Below, one piece after another: positions 30,433 to 43,233 of a stretch of DNA of 64,000 nucleotides. The notes beneath the pieces are model-generated. The model was not told the origin of the DNA. It did not search any database and saw only the letters and a list, made by a program, of their open reading frames with translations. Location of the stretch: assembly GCF_000143415.4 (NCBI RefSeq), contig NW_003314357.1, positions 328,269-392,268 on the forward strand. The letters are read 5' to 3'. Numbering within the stretch: the first letter of the stretch is position 1; every line of letters begins with the position of its first letter. The position numbers were made by a program, and so were the translations under genes. The DNA is from Selaginella moellendorffii (taxonomy: Eukaryota > Streptophyta > Lycopodiopsida > Selaginellales > Selaginellaceae).

Positions 30433-31290
30433 ATATCTGTAAGCTCATGAGTTTGGACTTTCTGGGAGGTCACCCAACACAATACTATTCAAACCCAAAT
30501 ATCTATAAGCTCCTAGTTTGCAAACTGGACCAGCCAGATGTCAATCAATATGTGGTGTGATTCCCCTAGCCAACCAACATCTCGGACCCGACTTCGGACT
30601 CGGTCTCGGACTCAATCTCGGACTCGATCTCAGACCCGTTCTCGGACTCGACTTCAGACTCGACCTCGGACTCGGTCTCGGACCCGATTTGGATCTCGGA
30701 CTCCGTCTCGAACTCGGTCTCGAACTCGGTCTCAATTTCGGTCTCCGATTCGGCCTCGGCTTGATCCCTTCACGTCTTCGGACTCGACCTCGGACTCGGT
30801 CTCGGACCCGATTTGGATCTCGGACTCCGTCTCGAACTCGGTCTCGAACTCGGTCTCAATCTCGGTCTCCAATTCGGCCTCGGCTTGATCCCTTCACGTG
30901 GCACCCTTCCGGCTCCACTTTGGGTCCTAGGGATTTTGTGTCTCACATGTGCTTGGGAGGGGGTGCGAACACCCCATTGCCCCAAAACACACACAAAAGC
31001 GAGAGGCTAGCCCGAGCTGTGGCACACCACACATGGTTGGTTGTCCGAGTCTCCTGGTTCTGCCAAAGAGTCAGACTCGAGACCCCTCTGATACCAAATG
31101 TAAGCTCCTGAGTCTGGACTTTCCAGGAGGTCACCTAGCCCAGTACTATTCAAACCCAAGGACGCTTAACTCCAAATATCCCAAGACCCTTAACTGATTA
31201 GAAAAGGGGGTGCACTCTTATTCATGAGCCTTTTCCCTCTATATTTGAACCTCATAGATCATCTCTCAAGTCGTTCTCTTTGGTTGCTTA
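30433..31290 (-). mobile_element. TRIM-like family 2 element carrying a minisatellite
   Basis: The right end (31099-31290) is an LTR of about 190 bases from TGTAAGCTCCTGAGTCTGG to GGTTGCTTACA. Just left of it, CTCTGATACCA (31086-31096) is the complement of the initiator-tRNA-Met-type primer site, so the element points left. A shorter piece of the same LTR lies at 30433-30517. The interior consists of a 12-base minisatellite and the segment CACGTGGCACCC...TTTGTGTCTCACA, with no genes. It has inserted into the gypsy relic. A copy without the minisatellite lies at 50205-50585. Confidence 0.6.
30590..30898. repeat. CTCGGACTCGGT-type 6/12-base minisatellite
   Basis: Degenerate tandem units of CTCGGA/CTCGGT/CTCGAA make up the array, and a segment of about 122 bases (from CGGACTCGACC to CCCTTCACGT) is itself directly duplicated (about 30653-30776 and 30779-30898). 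Because the period is a multiple of three all frames stay open, which yields Leu-Gly and Arg-Thr/Arg-Ser repeat frames that I do not regard as genes. Confidence 0.8.
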
Positions 31291-31760
31291 CAATATTTTA
31301 GTCAATTTGTAAGGATTGTGAATAAGCATTTATAGATCTTGAAGAGCTATTGATGACTCTTCCAATTTTGATATATCTTAACTATACTCAAGCTTTCATT
31401 TTGCATATGAATGTTTTTGATATTGGTCTCAGGGTGTGTGTTAATGCAAGAAAGCATAAATGTGCATAGTCAACATCATCATATTGTATATATCAACCTT
31501 ACATTGCACTAGCAAAAATGAATTACTCCATGACAGAGGAGTGTCTAACAACAGTTTGGGATTCAAGAAGTTTAATATATATTTATATAGTTCTTGAACA
31601 TTACTAAAAGGTGACCATGCTACAGTTATTTCATTGTTGAAGCAAAATAGTTTAATTAGTCATATTGTTCAATGGGCTCTAAAACTTTAGATATATAATT
31701 ATAAAGTTGTTTATTGCTCAAAGCGTTCTATGGCTAAAATAATGCTCTGTCTCGAACTCT

Positions 31761-33003
31761 TTTCCCTTCTTCACTCACTTTTTTTGTTCTTGATAAGCAT
31801 GTTGTATTAGCATTAAAGGATTTTTTGGACAAGGATTCCATGTCATTGATAGTTGCTATACTTGATATTTAGTGTCCATAAGATGCACTAGAAGGTATAT
31901 GACACAGTTTTTATATTAGTTTTATTATTTTTACTCATGTTTAAAATTGATATTATTTGTAGTTAAAAAAATATGAAACTGATATATATTTTATATAACA
32001 GTTTTACTTCATGGTTTTTTAAGTAGTTTGGTACATAGTTTACATAACATTCTTATGACAATTTAATTTACTTATTTCATATATTATTTAATATATGTAA
32101 ACAATAATATACGGTTTATATATTCATAAATAATAATAATATATGGTTTATATAATAGTTTATATAAAAGTTTAGTTTAAGTTATAATTATAGATTGAAA
32201 CAGTTGCAGCATCAAGATCCATCTAGAACCACTATGCTGCCACCTTTAGTCCTAGTGCTTAGAGGTACTAGCCATCGATAAAAAGAAAGAAGACTCGAGA
32301 GAGAGTGAAAAAAGAATGATTCAACAAGTAATAAGAACCTTTTACTCTCGTGAGTATATAGCCTTTTTCTTAACCTCTTTAAGCTATCTAGATTGAAAGG
32401 CCTCTGGAAAAAAGAGAAAAGTAAGAAGAATTTGAGTTTGATAGATCAATAGAGAAGATATAAAATATAGCTAAACTTACTAAGAGTTATATTGCAACTA
32501 CCAAAGAAACTCTCCATTGATGTAAAGCTGTGGAAAAGTGGGCTAGTTGGAGTAGGCTTTGAGGCTCTAGTAGAGGGCATTGTCCTCACAATCTCATACA
32601 AAATGCCTAGGCTATCTGTTTGACAGTATTGGAGAAGCCATACTATGGGAAGAGCTCCATGCCTTCATGAAGAGCATGACCTTGTGCCCTTCACAAATTT
32701 CTCCATTGATTCCCACAGCTCAAGCATTAATGCTCTAGCAATCTAGGAAATCTAGAAAGAAGGCATGCATGGGCTCAATTGACTTATATGCTCTACAAAT
32801 TAAGGCTCTCCTTATTCTTTTAATTGCGAATTGGTGGCACAATATAGTGATGCATGGCACTTGTAAGGATTTCTTGAGAAAGATGGTGATTACTACATTT
32901 GATCTATTGGCTGTGGCCTTGAAAGGAGCATTGTAGTGTTGAGGCCACTTGTCTTCTGCACAAAGAAAGGAATTTAAGATGTTTGTTGAAAGCGATGGTT
33001 AAT
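31761..33003. other. intergenic, nothing identified
   Basis: AT-rich sequence without supported genes. The part at 32340-33000 is less AT-rich and may be old element interior, but I recognise nothing in it. Confidence 0.45.
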
Positions 33004-33562
33004 TTACAGTGCACCTAACTCTTTCCATTTAAACCAACTAAAAGAGGGGCGATTACTTTATGAGAGAGCCCTTAATGATTATTTTATCCCCATATATCCC
33101 TCAAGGCTCTAAAGATCCACTATCCAAATTTCATCTTATGATCATATACATTACACTTGTCCCCCCTTTAGAGATATCAATGTTTTTATTGACTATTGGC
33201 TAATAACCTTTATTAAGTTAAGGGGAACCAACACCTCCATTTCTGCATTGAATCTATTAATCTTTCCATTGTGTAGACTAACTATTCTATACCTAATATA
33301 TACTATTTCAAATTTAGGTGTACGAATATACCTTATTGAAGGGTACTTTATATTTTAAGTAGGCACTAATCAATAAGAATCGAATATGTGCCATTTGCTT
33401 TGATACTATATATAGCATATTTTATTTCTCTCCTCTTCAGCTAATTGGAAAAGGGGCAATTACCTAATAAAAGAGCCTTTAGTGGTTATTTTATCCCTAT
33501 TTATCCTCTAAGGTTCCAATGATAATATATTTAAATTTCATCCCATAATTATATATACAACA
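33004..33562 (-). mobile_element. TRIM family 1, decayed copy (minus orientation)
   Basis: LTR-like blocks at about 33004-33155 and 33411-33562 are the reverse complement of the 162-base TRIM LTR (GGGCGATTACTTTATGAGAGAG and GGGGCAATTACCTAATAAAA contexts). Between them the interior is also recognisable in reverse (GGTTATTAGCCAATAG-type and AAGGGGAACCAACACCTCC). The primer-site side reads TTTGCTTTGATACTATATATAG, strongly changed. Confidence 0.65.
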
Positions 33563-35685
33563 CTAATCTCTCTCAAAACCACAAGAAACCCAAATATGCA
33601 ATTGCTCCTAGTCACTGCTATAGTGTTTAACTATCTATGTTTGACCTTGCTTTGCTATTATAGAGTAGCTAAGCTAGAGTTGCTATGGTCAAGAAAGCCA
33701 CTAGAATGGAACCTAGTTGAGAAGGCCACTTGGAACTTGGCCACTAGAACGGAACCTTAGTGCATTTGGCCACAACTTAGAGAGCACAAAGTGAGCAAGG
33801 TTGGAAAAGGGCAACACTATAGAGAGCATAAATTTTATTATTTGTATATCTAGTTTTCATATCTAATATTTTTACCTCCTCCTGATAGTGTAGAGGAAGA
33901 TTTACTTTTTCTTGATGAGGTTTGTGAGGTTTAAAAAGTTGAGCCATAAATCTAAAGACTTCATAATGGGTTTAAGAAATTTTGCATCACTTATTAATAA
34001 CTTGTTGTTTTAACATTTACATTTTATCATAATATCATCTTGAGGTCACATCAAAGAATCATTTCTAAGATTGAAAGATAAATTCCTACAACAGAATGCC
34101 AGTGTGTAAGTGTGCCTACATTCCCTAGCACTATAATATGATCTATATTTTCCTCTAGTCTATTTCCCTAAAAAGTTAGCAAAAGTGTAAAAAAGAATAT
34201 ATATATATGTAGTAGAGTAGGTTTTCATTAGAATGATAGAGCACAAATTCACAAATTTGACTATTATCAATATCATAATAAATACACCTCATTCCCAAGA
34301 CTAAAACTTAATATATAAACTACCAAGAAAAGTTATAGTTTTTTTTTTGTTGTTTTTGAGCTTCTTAGAAAATTGAAAAGTTTATATAGAAATGGCTCAA
34401 TGGAAAGTCATTGCTACTTGTACTTGGACCCCAACATTTTATTTCAATCTCCAACTTTATCCCCAAGTTCTATTAACATTCCATCTTCACCTCCACATAG
34501 CAATCCCTTTTTTGCTAGGGCTTTAGTGAAATTGAATTAGAACTCAGATTGCATCCAGCACTTCAAGAGCAATGCCATATGTTTTTGTAAGATTTTACTT
34601 TTGATATGGGAAGATTGCTTGAAAGCATAAAATGCTATAAAATTTAGTGTCTAATATGCTACATTTTTTGGACAAGACAAATGGCTCCATGGGTCTACAA
34701 ATTTTTCTTGAGCATTATAGCAATTGCCTAACGGAAAATATGCAAATATGATAAATTCAAGATAAGTTAAAAACACATACCCACTATTATTTCATGGTGA
34801 GGAATAACATCCCCTTAGGAAATGTTGCATCATCTAGTGCAGAATATAAAATTTTTAGACCACCTTATAGTGGAATATAAAATCTAGAATTGCTTTATTA
34901 TACTATAATATTATCCCTTTTAAAAGGAAAAACATGTATAATAAAATGATATTATTAGGTAGGATACCCTGTTCTAGAGTGAAATATTCATAATATATTC
35001 CTATCTATACTGACAATTTATCTACATTATAAAACAATTGCAACAAATAAAGTATTAAAAGTATAGTGTTTAGTTTAGGAATTGCTTGAAAGAAGAAAAT
35101 ATGTAGGCTCTCTTGCTAGCCTTTAAATCTACTCAACAGTCATCCTTCAAATTCTAATTCTTCCATTGCCACTATTAAGGTTGAATCATCCTCTTATTCT
35201 TGATCTCCAAATTTATCATATTCTAGATGAGGACAAAGTAAATAATAGAGAGTTTTCTCAAGTTAAAGATTTCTATATATGATTTTTAGAAGAGTTTGTT
35301 TTTTATTTAGTAGGAACTAGTGAATATATTGAGAGTTTGATTCTATAGAGAAGATTCATTTTACATTTGTTGAGTATAGTTTTTGCATAGCTGGGGAGAT
35401 CAATCCAAAGTTGCCAACTCTAGAAACTCTAGTGACTATGTGTGAAGCACAAATCCCTATGCCCCAAAGTGGAGCTGAATGTGTGCTATATAGTAGTGGT
35501 TGAAGTGGAAGTTTAACGAGTATAACACATTTGGACCAAAAGTTTTGACTCAAAAAGTTGAGAGTGGGAGTGAAATTCCAAATGAAGTGCTTGAGGAATG
35601 AGCACGAAGTAATTGATAAATGAATATTTAGAAAGGGACACAAGAATGATTGATATTTGGCAAGTATTGTGACATATGAAAGTGT
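33563..35685. other. AT-rich intergenic, nothing identified
   Basis: No gene is supported. The 112-codon minus-strand frame at 35356-35694 has no recognisable motif. Confidence 0.45.
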
Positions 35686-35689
35686 CGAG

Positions 35690-35871
35690 ACCAAATCCGA
35701 GATAGAGTCCGAGATGGAGTCAAAGAGAGTTTAAGGAGTCTGAAATGGAGTCCAAAATAGAGTTTGAGAAGGAGTCTAAGATGGAGTCCGAGATGGAGTC
35801 CAAAATAAAGTTCAAAAGGAGTTTAAGATGGAGTTCGAGATGGAAACCGAGTCCAACATTGAGACTGAGAC
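35690..35871. repeat. GAGATGGAGTCC minisatellite abutting the LTR element
   Basis: Degenerate 12-base units of GAGATGGAGTCC run up to the left end of the large LTR element. It is the same repeat as at 61618-62096, read on the other strand. Confidence 0.7.
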
Positions 35872-37008
35872 TGTCGCGAATGTGACTTCAGGTATCGAAA
35901 GTTACCTATTGACCAGTCCTTACGGACACTCTTTCCTTACTGCCATGATGGCAGGAGGTCAGTATTGCTGGACCTGTTATCAGTCTCCGCTTGAGCTAGT
36001 TGAGAAACTGGTCATCACATGTGCACTTAGACCGGAAGGGCACTAAGGAAGGAAATCCTAAGTTGTCATTTGTCAAGCAGATTTGACACGGTGATGAGAA
36101 ACTCATGATGTTGACTTGCACTTGCTAGTGTTGGGAACCCCTACGATATTGAGCTTGGTCCCTCAATATCGCTAAATGATAGCTTACCGTGTCTGCCAAA
36201 CACCCTCGCTATCATGCCCTTTGTGTTGGTCTCATTTTGGTCCCAAATGCTATTTATGGAAAGTGTCCAGATTTGCTCATTTGGCATATCTACGAACACA
36301 ATAGTGTTCGTCCCGTGTCCAAATTCACAATCTAGGGACATTCCATATTTAGTAAGTTTCAAGCTTGTCCCAGATACTAACTCTTGATACTAAGGGAAGC
36401 TTGGGGTGAAAGCCCAAAGCGTGTGTTCCTCGGGGGGGGGGGGGGGTGGTGGTTATGGGGGGTTCCAAATGTATAGTAGGGATAGTGGGTAGGTCGGGCA
36501 TGGCTAACCAACCTGAGGCATAATCTAGCTCCCGCTTGCGTACCTATCCTTGTTCTGCGTCCGGCTTGGGTCTAAACCCAAGTTCCATTCTATGCTAGCT
36601 GGTGGAGTACCCATGTCCTCACGTTAGGCCACCAGTATGCCGAAATAGCGCCAGACTCTATTTGGCTCCGTTTTGCATGCTGGTCCTGGCATTAAGATGC
36701 TGGTTGCTCCAGGACTGTTCCAAGTCGCTCCGGGCTCCTGTCCCTTCGCTCCTTAGGCTATATGCTCGGGAGTTGCTCCGTGGTTCGGTTCCGTCACTCC
36801 TTGGCTCCAAGCTTGGGAGTTTGGCACTGTTCCTTCGTTTAGTGGCCCAAGGCCCTGAACCTTAGGTTCCACACCACTGTCCTTTGGACATGTGGCATGT
36901 GACATGTGGCATCTGTCATGTGGCACAAAGAGGGTTTAGGTTCCGCTTTGTGGTGTTATTCTATGGTAAATCACCATAGGATAAAGGGTCAAAACCACAT
37001 GCGCTACA
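35872..37008 (+). repeat. 5' LTR of LARD-like copy 1
   Basis: It starts TGTCGCGAATGTGAC and ends CATGCGCTACA. It contains a long G run (about 36430-36446), followed by a GGGGGGTTCCAAATGTATAG segment. The G run is replaced by other G/C-rich sequence in the sister LTRs. Confidence 0.8.
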
Positions 37009-38918
37009 TTTGGTATCAGAGGATGAGTCTCAGCAATACTATCCAATGAGATTGGGCAACTAGTCTCGTTGCATACGCAGAGATGAAAACGATGATCCGA
37101 GTGGGTACACGTTTGGGTGCAAAGGCTTCGCATTTGTTCCTTGGGTATGGATTTGGTTACCGTTTTGTTCCAAATTATGTGAGTTGTTCCGTTTACACGA
37201 GTTTGCACTTGGGCTCGTGAGTGAGGCACATTAGCAACTCGAGTTTACACTTTGAGTTGGTAGGATTATTGTTAGCCTATCAGTGGTTCCATGAATTGTT
37301 CCATGTACCATGAGTGAAAGTAAACCTTTCCTAGGTTTGCTATGAGTGGCAAATACGCTAGACCATAGCTGTTTAACATGGCACTAGTGGATCCTTCCTA
37401 GGCATGATTACAAATGGATCAATAAAGACTATAGGGATTATCTATTGGTTTAAGTAGTTATTGCTGTGCTCTCTCATAAACTTTTCTTGGATTGGACTGA
37501 AGGTAGTGCAAAAGCAAACTTGAGGTTTAGTCAAAGATGAGATCGAAAAGAGAGTCGTCAGGGACAAAGGATGAAACACGTAAATCATTTTCTCTTCTTG
37601 GAGAGATAATTTGTAACGAGGTGTAACTCATTGCTCGTGTTCACATCATGCAATCAAGAATCTCTATCTTGATGCATGTTGGAAATGATGGTCTTACAAG
37701 TGGTGAGTTATGGGATGGATAGTGGTGAAGCGCTATACCATTTTGTCTAGGCTTGCTATTAGAAGACTTGGGTTACAATGCTCAATTCTTTCCGGGGAAC
37801 TTTGCTATTGCTCCTTGAGTAGCTTGGTGTTGGATTAGTTTTGAGTTTGGTCGGAAAGACAGTGGCATGAGCTTATCTATGTTGTGAACAAAAGTTAGTG
37901 GTTTTCGGTGTTGTAACCTCTATTGGTGGAGTGTGGCATTTATGTTGCATTTTGTCGAATTGAGTTGGCACTTGATGGTCACATAAACTTTTGAAGTAAT
38001 GATATGGGCATTGCTCATAGTGTTGCTCAATTGATGATCAAGTCATTGTGATTTCTATTTCATATCCATATGATAATGAGCAATGTGTTTACGAAGTTGC
38101 TTGGGTAAATGATGATCAACCCCAAAGTGGTTGATGGTGAAGCTAGTCTACTTGCACAAAGTAGCATTGTAGTAGCTTTGATTGGATTCTTGATGATGAT
38201 CCATGGTGTTAAGCTTAAGTTGGTTCCTTGTTCCTAAGAGGTTTGCCCATAAGGTGTTGGAAAAAGGGTTGTAGCATTCATTTGCTATAGCTCATTGGTT
38301 AATCTGTTAGCACTTGGAGTAGATTGTTGGATGGAGAAAATGTGTAGTTGGGGCATTGACATTACTAACACTTGTGTTAGTGGAAGTGGCATTGTTGATT
38401 TGAGTGATGAGGAATTTTCCTTAGAGCCTGATTTTCCATGTCATTTTTCTTGTTAGTGTTTTGGCTTCATATTGGATCTTGAAGATGGTTGAAGAAGAGT
38501 GTTAGTGCAATATGGATATCTGGAGATGTGGTCTTCGTGATCAAGCCTTAGATGTTCATTTTGCACTTTGCGGATGTCGGTGTTAAATTTAGAAGATGGG
38601 CAAAGATGTTCGATGCTTAAGCATATTGATGGATCATGAGAATTTGTGTTGAGGTGAACCTATGTGAAGTTGTTAGTAGGAGGAAGTTGGTTGAGTCTTG
38701 AAAGTTTGTAATCCTGGACTGAGAGTCATTCTTTCTCTAGTATGGAAAATTTTCCACAAATTTTCTTAGGCTTTTCCAATGGCTGATCTGTCGGTCACTT
38801 TGCTCGAAAATCATTTCATTTCGTAAGCCAGTACAAACTAGTGAAAGGGTTGGAGTTGACTTCGGTTAGCTTAAACCTTAGTATGTAGTTTGGCTCATGT
38901 GACCCGAAAGAGATGCTG

Positions 38919-39086
38919 NNNNNNNNNNNNNNNNNNNNNNNNNNNNNNNNNNNNNNNNNNNNNNNNNNNNNNNNNNNNNNNNNNNNNNNNNNNNNNNNNN
39001 NNNNNNNNNNNNNNNNNNNNNNNNNNNNNNNNNNNNNNNNNNNNNNNNNNNNNNNNNNNNNNNNNNNNNNNNNNNNNNNNNNNNNN
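38919..39086. other. assembly gap (168 N)
   Basis: A run of N inside the interior of LARD-like copy 1. The size may be an estimate. Frames spanning it are meaningless. Confidence 0.99.
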
Positions 39087-41928
39087 CTCACTGATCTTGA
39101 CTTGGTCTTGGTGGTCCTGCGCCTTGGCTAAGGATGATGATGTCCAACTTAGTTGTTTGAAGTTGAGATGTTGGTACCCATACTATAGCTTTGTCTATAA
39201 GGAGGTTGTGTACTGATATGAGTCTATCTCATGGTCTTCACTTTAGTTTTGACTAAGTGTTGATTACGCATAGCTAGCCTCTTCAAGGCATGCTTAGAGC
39301 TATTGGCTAAATGCATTAGTGAGCTTATTGCGGTTGAGTTGAATTCGAGTGGTCATTTAATTTATGTTTTTCTATGAACTTTTATCTCGTACCTGGGGTA
39401 TCACGTTCATGTTGGACAAGTATATAACTTGATGACAAGAGTTGGTGTTTGGGTCTTGTGAAGGCAAGTTGAGGGGTGATTGTTAGTTGCTTTGTGACTA
39501 GTGATTACTTGTAGACTTAGTCGAGGACTATTGACACTTGCTTTGCTCGATGATGATTTAGCAGTGGTGGGCTTGCTTTACCGGATGGTGTTGTGGAGGA
39601 TCGTGTCATTATACTTACATGAGTTTTTCATGTTGACATGTTGACTCTACCTCTGTTGATACCATTTGGTTACATCTAGTCTGTAGTGTTGGATTTCATT
39701 GAGTCTTGGACGTGGTGAGTCACTCCTTGATGAAGTGTTATCTGTAACTGAGTTTTGCTAAAGGGTTAGTCTCAGATACTAATTAAGGTATCTTCGACCT
39801 TAGTTAGCTTGGTTGCTAAAGCGCTTTGAGTGGTGATTCACTCATGCTTTCTTCTAGCTTTGTTATGGTGTTGGTGGCATTGAAGTGATGCCTTATCGTT
39901 GATATTATTGATGTTGAGATTTGAGTGAATGCAATGTCTCTTTGAAGATTGATATTAAGTTTCATTAGTCTTGATGAAGATAGTGTTGATAATTTGGCTT
40001 CCTTGTGTTGTTGGCATTCATACATTTGCTAGTTAGCAACTGGTTGACGTTCAAAGGAACTGAGTGGCAAGTTGAATTAGTTGTGTTCTTGATGAGATTG
40101 TTTAGTAGGGGATGAGCTTTAGCTTTTCCTTGAAACATGATTTAATCGTGGACTATACTAGCCATACAAGAAAAAGAGTTAGTGATTGATATTGATAATG
40201 TTGAGTCCTTATTAGATTTGAGTTGGAATATATCAATCATTGATGATTCTTCTTGTGCTTGTTATGAAGTGAGTTACGTTTTCTATAGATGGATTCATGC
40301 AGGATCATTTAGTGATCACTTGTTGAGCATAGTTTCGTTATGCTTAGCTTTTGGATTGATGCAGACATGCTCTTTATTAGCATTGGCATTATGAAGTTTG
40401 GCTTATGGATGTGTTGAGAAAGATATTGTGGGTTGTACCATGATTTCTCTTTAGCATTGAAGTTAGTTTATGCGGAACTTGTGATCATTGTTAAGCAAGA
40501 CTTAGGTATAGGCTTCTTTAAGCTTTTGGTTCCTTGAGTTTTTATACTCATTGTTCCATTTATTTGAAGTTGTTGGGGAAGGCATTTTGGCTCCTAGCTT
40601 CAATATTGGAGTTAATATTTGCATTTAGCAATCATTGGTGATGCTTGACTATCATTTAGGATAGTTGATTATCCTTGTCAAAAAGTTTTGCTTGATTATT
40701 ATTGGTATAGAATGATTTGCCGTTCTTCAGGATGGTGGATTCCTTCTTAGTTGATGATTTTGCATCTCTTTATTGATGGGATGATTGATGATCTTTCATG
40801 ATGGTTAGTTGATCTCTTTAATGGCTTATGGCTTTTTCACAATACCATATGTTCTTTATGGTTTGCTCTAAATTGGTCTCTTGGGTTTGAGACATTAGTA
40901 GGACATTGTTGACACTTACTTAGGAAACTTGAGTTCCTTGGTATTGTTGACTGGGATCTATTCAGATTGGCTGGTGCAATGGTTGGCATGACTAAGTGTT
41001 TGTTGGTCTTACCACATTCATTATGTTTTGTTGATTATTGCTCGAGTTAGTTCTGATAGATTAGGATGTTATCTCCTTCAGGTGATACATTCACGAGCAT
41101 TGTGCTTGTCAATCAATGATACTTTGTGTTCTTTGAGTTATCTTTGGTAAGTTGTTTAGCATACTGTCTACAATCTTCGGTAGTTAAGTTTTCTCATTGA
41201 GTTTACTTAGTGATATACTTGCTATTGAATTTTGTTGGATGATGAATCCTTTGTTTTCCAAAGATAGTGATCTTGGTGGTTCCTATACTATAATACTAGT
41301 TTATTGGATGATAACTTACTTGGAATACTTTTGTGTTCTAATTTAAGCTTTATTCACTGATAATTACAACTCTACGATATCATTGTCTATGACTTTGATA
41401 TAGTCCATATATTGATCTTTGAGTTTGGGCCAGTCTAGGCAGACTAGCTTCGGCACTTCGTGTGCATGGTGAAATCTCTAGTTATGGGGTAGCTAAAGTC
41501 GACTGGTCACATAACCTGCCTCTCTATCGATATTCCTTATTCTGTTCACCGTGTAAACAACTCTAACTGCCTGTTTACAGTAGTCTATCTAAACCTTACC
41601 GACGGGTTTGGTTTCTTTGCTCAGGAGGGTGTCTTCTCTCTCTATGTCCCTATCGGTAGGGCGTATCACATTTTTGAAGTTGGGTGACACCCAGAGCAGC
41701 ACAGGTGGCTGACTCCATTGGTCATTTCCATTTCGGCGCGGCTGGAAGGTGTCTGAGCTAGTAGCGCATCTGCGTTAGACAAAGAGGTTGCCTCCTAACT
41801 CATTTAAGTTGGTGCATTTCTCACATAGTGTGAGTATTGTGAACTTTTTCTGGAGTTGTTTCCTTGGCGGTATTCTAGACTTAAGTATGCATTGACGAGG
41901 ACGTCGATCTTCCCTAAGGGGGGGAGAG

Positions 41929-43060
41929 TGTTGGGAATGTGACTTCAAATATCGAAAATTACCTGTTGACCAGTCCTTACGGACACTCTTTCCTTACTGC
42001 CACGATGGCAGGAGGTCGGTATTGCTGAACCCGTTATCAGTCTCCGCCTGAGCTAGTTGAGAAACTGGTCATCACATGTGCACTTAGACCGGAAGGGCAC
42101 TAAGAAAGGAAATCCTAAGTTGTCATTTGTCAAGCAGACTTGACATGGTGATGAGAAACTCATAATGTTGACTTACACTTGCTAGTGTTAGGAACCCTCA
42201 CGATATTGAGCTTGGTCCCTCAATATCGCTAAATGATAGCTTACCGTGTCTGCCAAACACCTCGCTATCATGCCCTTTGTGTTGGTCTCATTTTGGTCCC
42301 AAATGCTATTTATGGAAAGTGTCTAGATTTGCTCATTTGGCATATCTACGAAATGTAGAGATCGGCCTGAACACAATGGTGTTCATCTAGTGTCCAAATT
42401 CACAATCTAGGGACATTCCATATTTAGTAAGTTTCGAGCTTGTCCCAGTGACTAACTCTTGATACTAATGGAAGCTTGGGGTGAAAGCCCAAAGCGTGTG
42501 TTCCTCAAGGGCAGGGGGCAGGCTGTGGGGGGTTCCAAATGTATAGTAGGGATAGTGGGTAGGTCGGGCATGGCCAACCAACCTGAGGCATAGTTTAGCT
42601 CCCGCTTGCATGCTTGTCCTTGTTCTGCGTCCGGCTTGGGTTTAAGCCCAAGTTCCATTCCATGCTAGCTGGTGGAGTACCCATGTCCTCACGTTAGGCC
42701 ACCGGTATGCTGAAATAGCACTAAACTCTGTTTGGCTTCGTTTTGCGTGCTAGTCCTAGCATTGGGATGCTGGTTGCGCTAGGACTGTTCCAAGTCGCTT
42801 CGGGCTCCTGTTCCTTCGCTCCTTGGGTAGTATGCTTAGAAGTTGCTCCGTGGTTCGATTCCATCACTCCTTGGCTTCAAGCTTGGGGGTTTGGCACCAT
42901 TCCTTTGTTCAGTGGCCCAAGGCCTTAAATCTAGGGTTCCACACCACTGTCCTATGGACACATGGCATGTGACACATGGCATATGGAGGGTTTAGGTTCC
43001 CCTTTGGGGTGTTTTCCTATAGTAACCCCCATGGGATAAAGGGTCAAAATCGCGTGCACT
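41929..43060 (+). repeat. 3' LTR of LARD-like copy 1
   Basis: It starts TGTTGGGAATGTGAC. It runs parallel to 35872-37008, but the last bases differ (GGGTCAAAATCGCGTGCACT instead of the GCGCTACA end), so the exact end is uncertain by a few bases. Confidence 0.75.
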
Positions 43061-43233
43061 CCCCTAGTTCTCGGGAGTCCAACCCCCACATTTGCCCTAT
43101 ACTTTTGGAACCCTTTAAAGTCCCCCCCCCCCCCCCCCACCCCATTCTAGGGGACGATTGTTTTGGGCTTTCACCCCTCGATCTAAATTCATATTCAGAC
43201 TCAAACTCAAAACTCAAACTCAAACTCGGTCTC
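43061..43233. repeat. spacer with LTR module and short minisatellite
   Basis: Between the two LARD-like elements lie a segment with CTATACTTTTGGAACCC, a run of about 18 C, TTTTGGGCTTTCACCCC and a few CAAACTC-type units. The same order of blocks recurs at 61540-61640. Confidence 0.6.

Larger units (their letters stand above)
29990..31760 (+). pseudogene. Ty3/gypsy reverse transcriptase and RNase H relic
   Basis: Translated pieces resemble gypsy pol with many stops. One piece near 30040-30140 recalls the K-x-A-F ... F-x-V-x-x-F-x-L-x-N-A block of reverse transcriptase. LKTSKCVFGSKDTTYLRY (about 30270-30325) matches the K-x-S-K-C-x-F block that follows the YxDD region. LAKMNYSMTEECLTTVWDS (about 31510-31566) matches the N-Y-x-x-T-E-K-E block of RNase H. 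Further on, SHIVQWALKL recalls the end of RNase H. The relic is split by the element at 30433-31290. Confidence 0.55.
35872..43060 (+). mobile_element. non-autonomous LTR element (LARD-like), copy 1
   Basis: A 7.2-kb element with LTRs at 35872-37008 and 41929-43060. The primer site TGGTATCAGAG (37011-37021) sits two bases after the first LTR and is the initiator-tRNA-Met type. A polypurine tract AAGGGGGGGAGAG (41917-41928) directly precedes the second. The 4.9-kb interior has no frame over about 110 codons and none resembles gag or pol, so it must be mobilised by another element. A 168-base assembly gap lies inside. No matching target duplication is visible. Confidence 0.8.

Noticed and set aside
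30518-31111. Long Leu-Gly and Arg-Thr/Arg-Ser repeat frames
   Set aside because: They come from a 6/12-base minisatellite that keeps all frames open. No start context, no partner exons, and the same DNA recurs as a non-coding array elsewhere.
38816-39216. Open frames across the N run
   Set aside because: The gap has unknown bases and the frames exist only because N codons are not stops.
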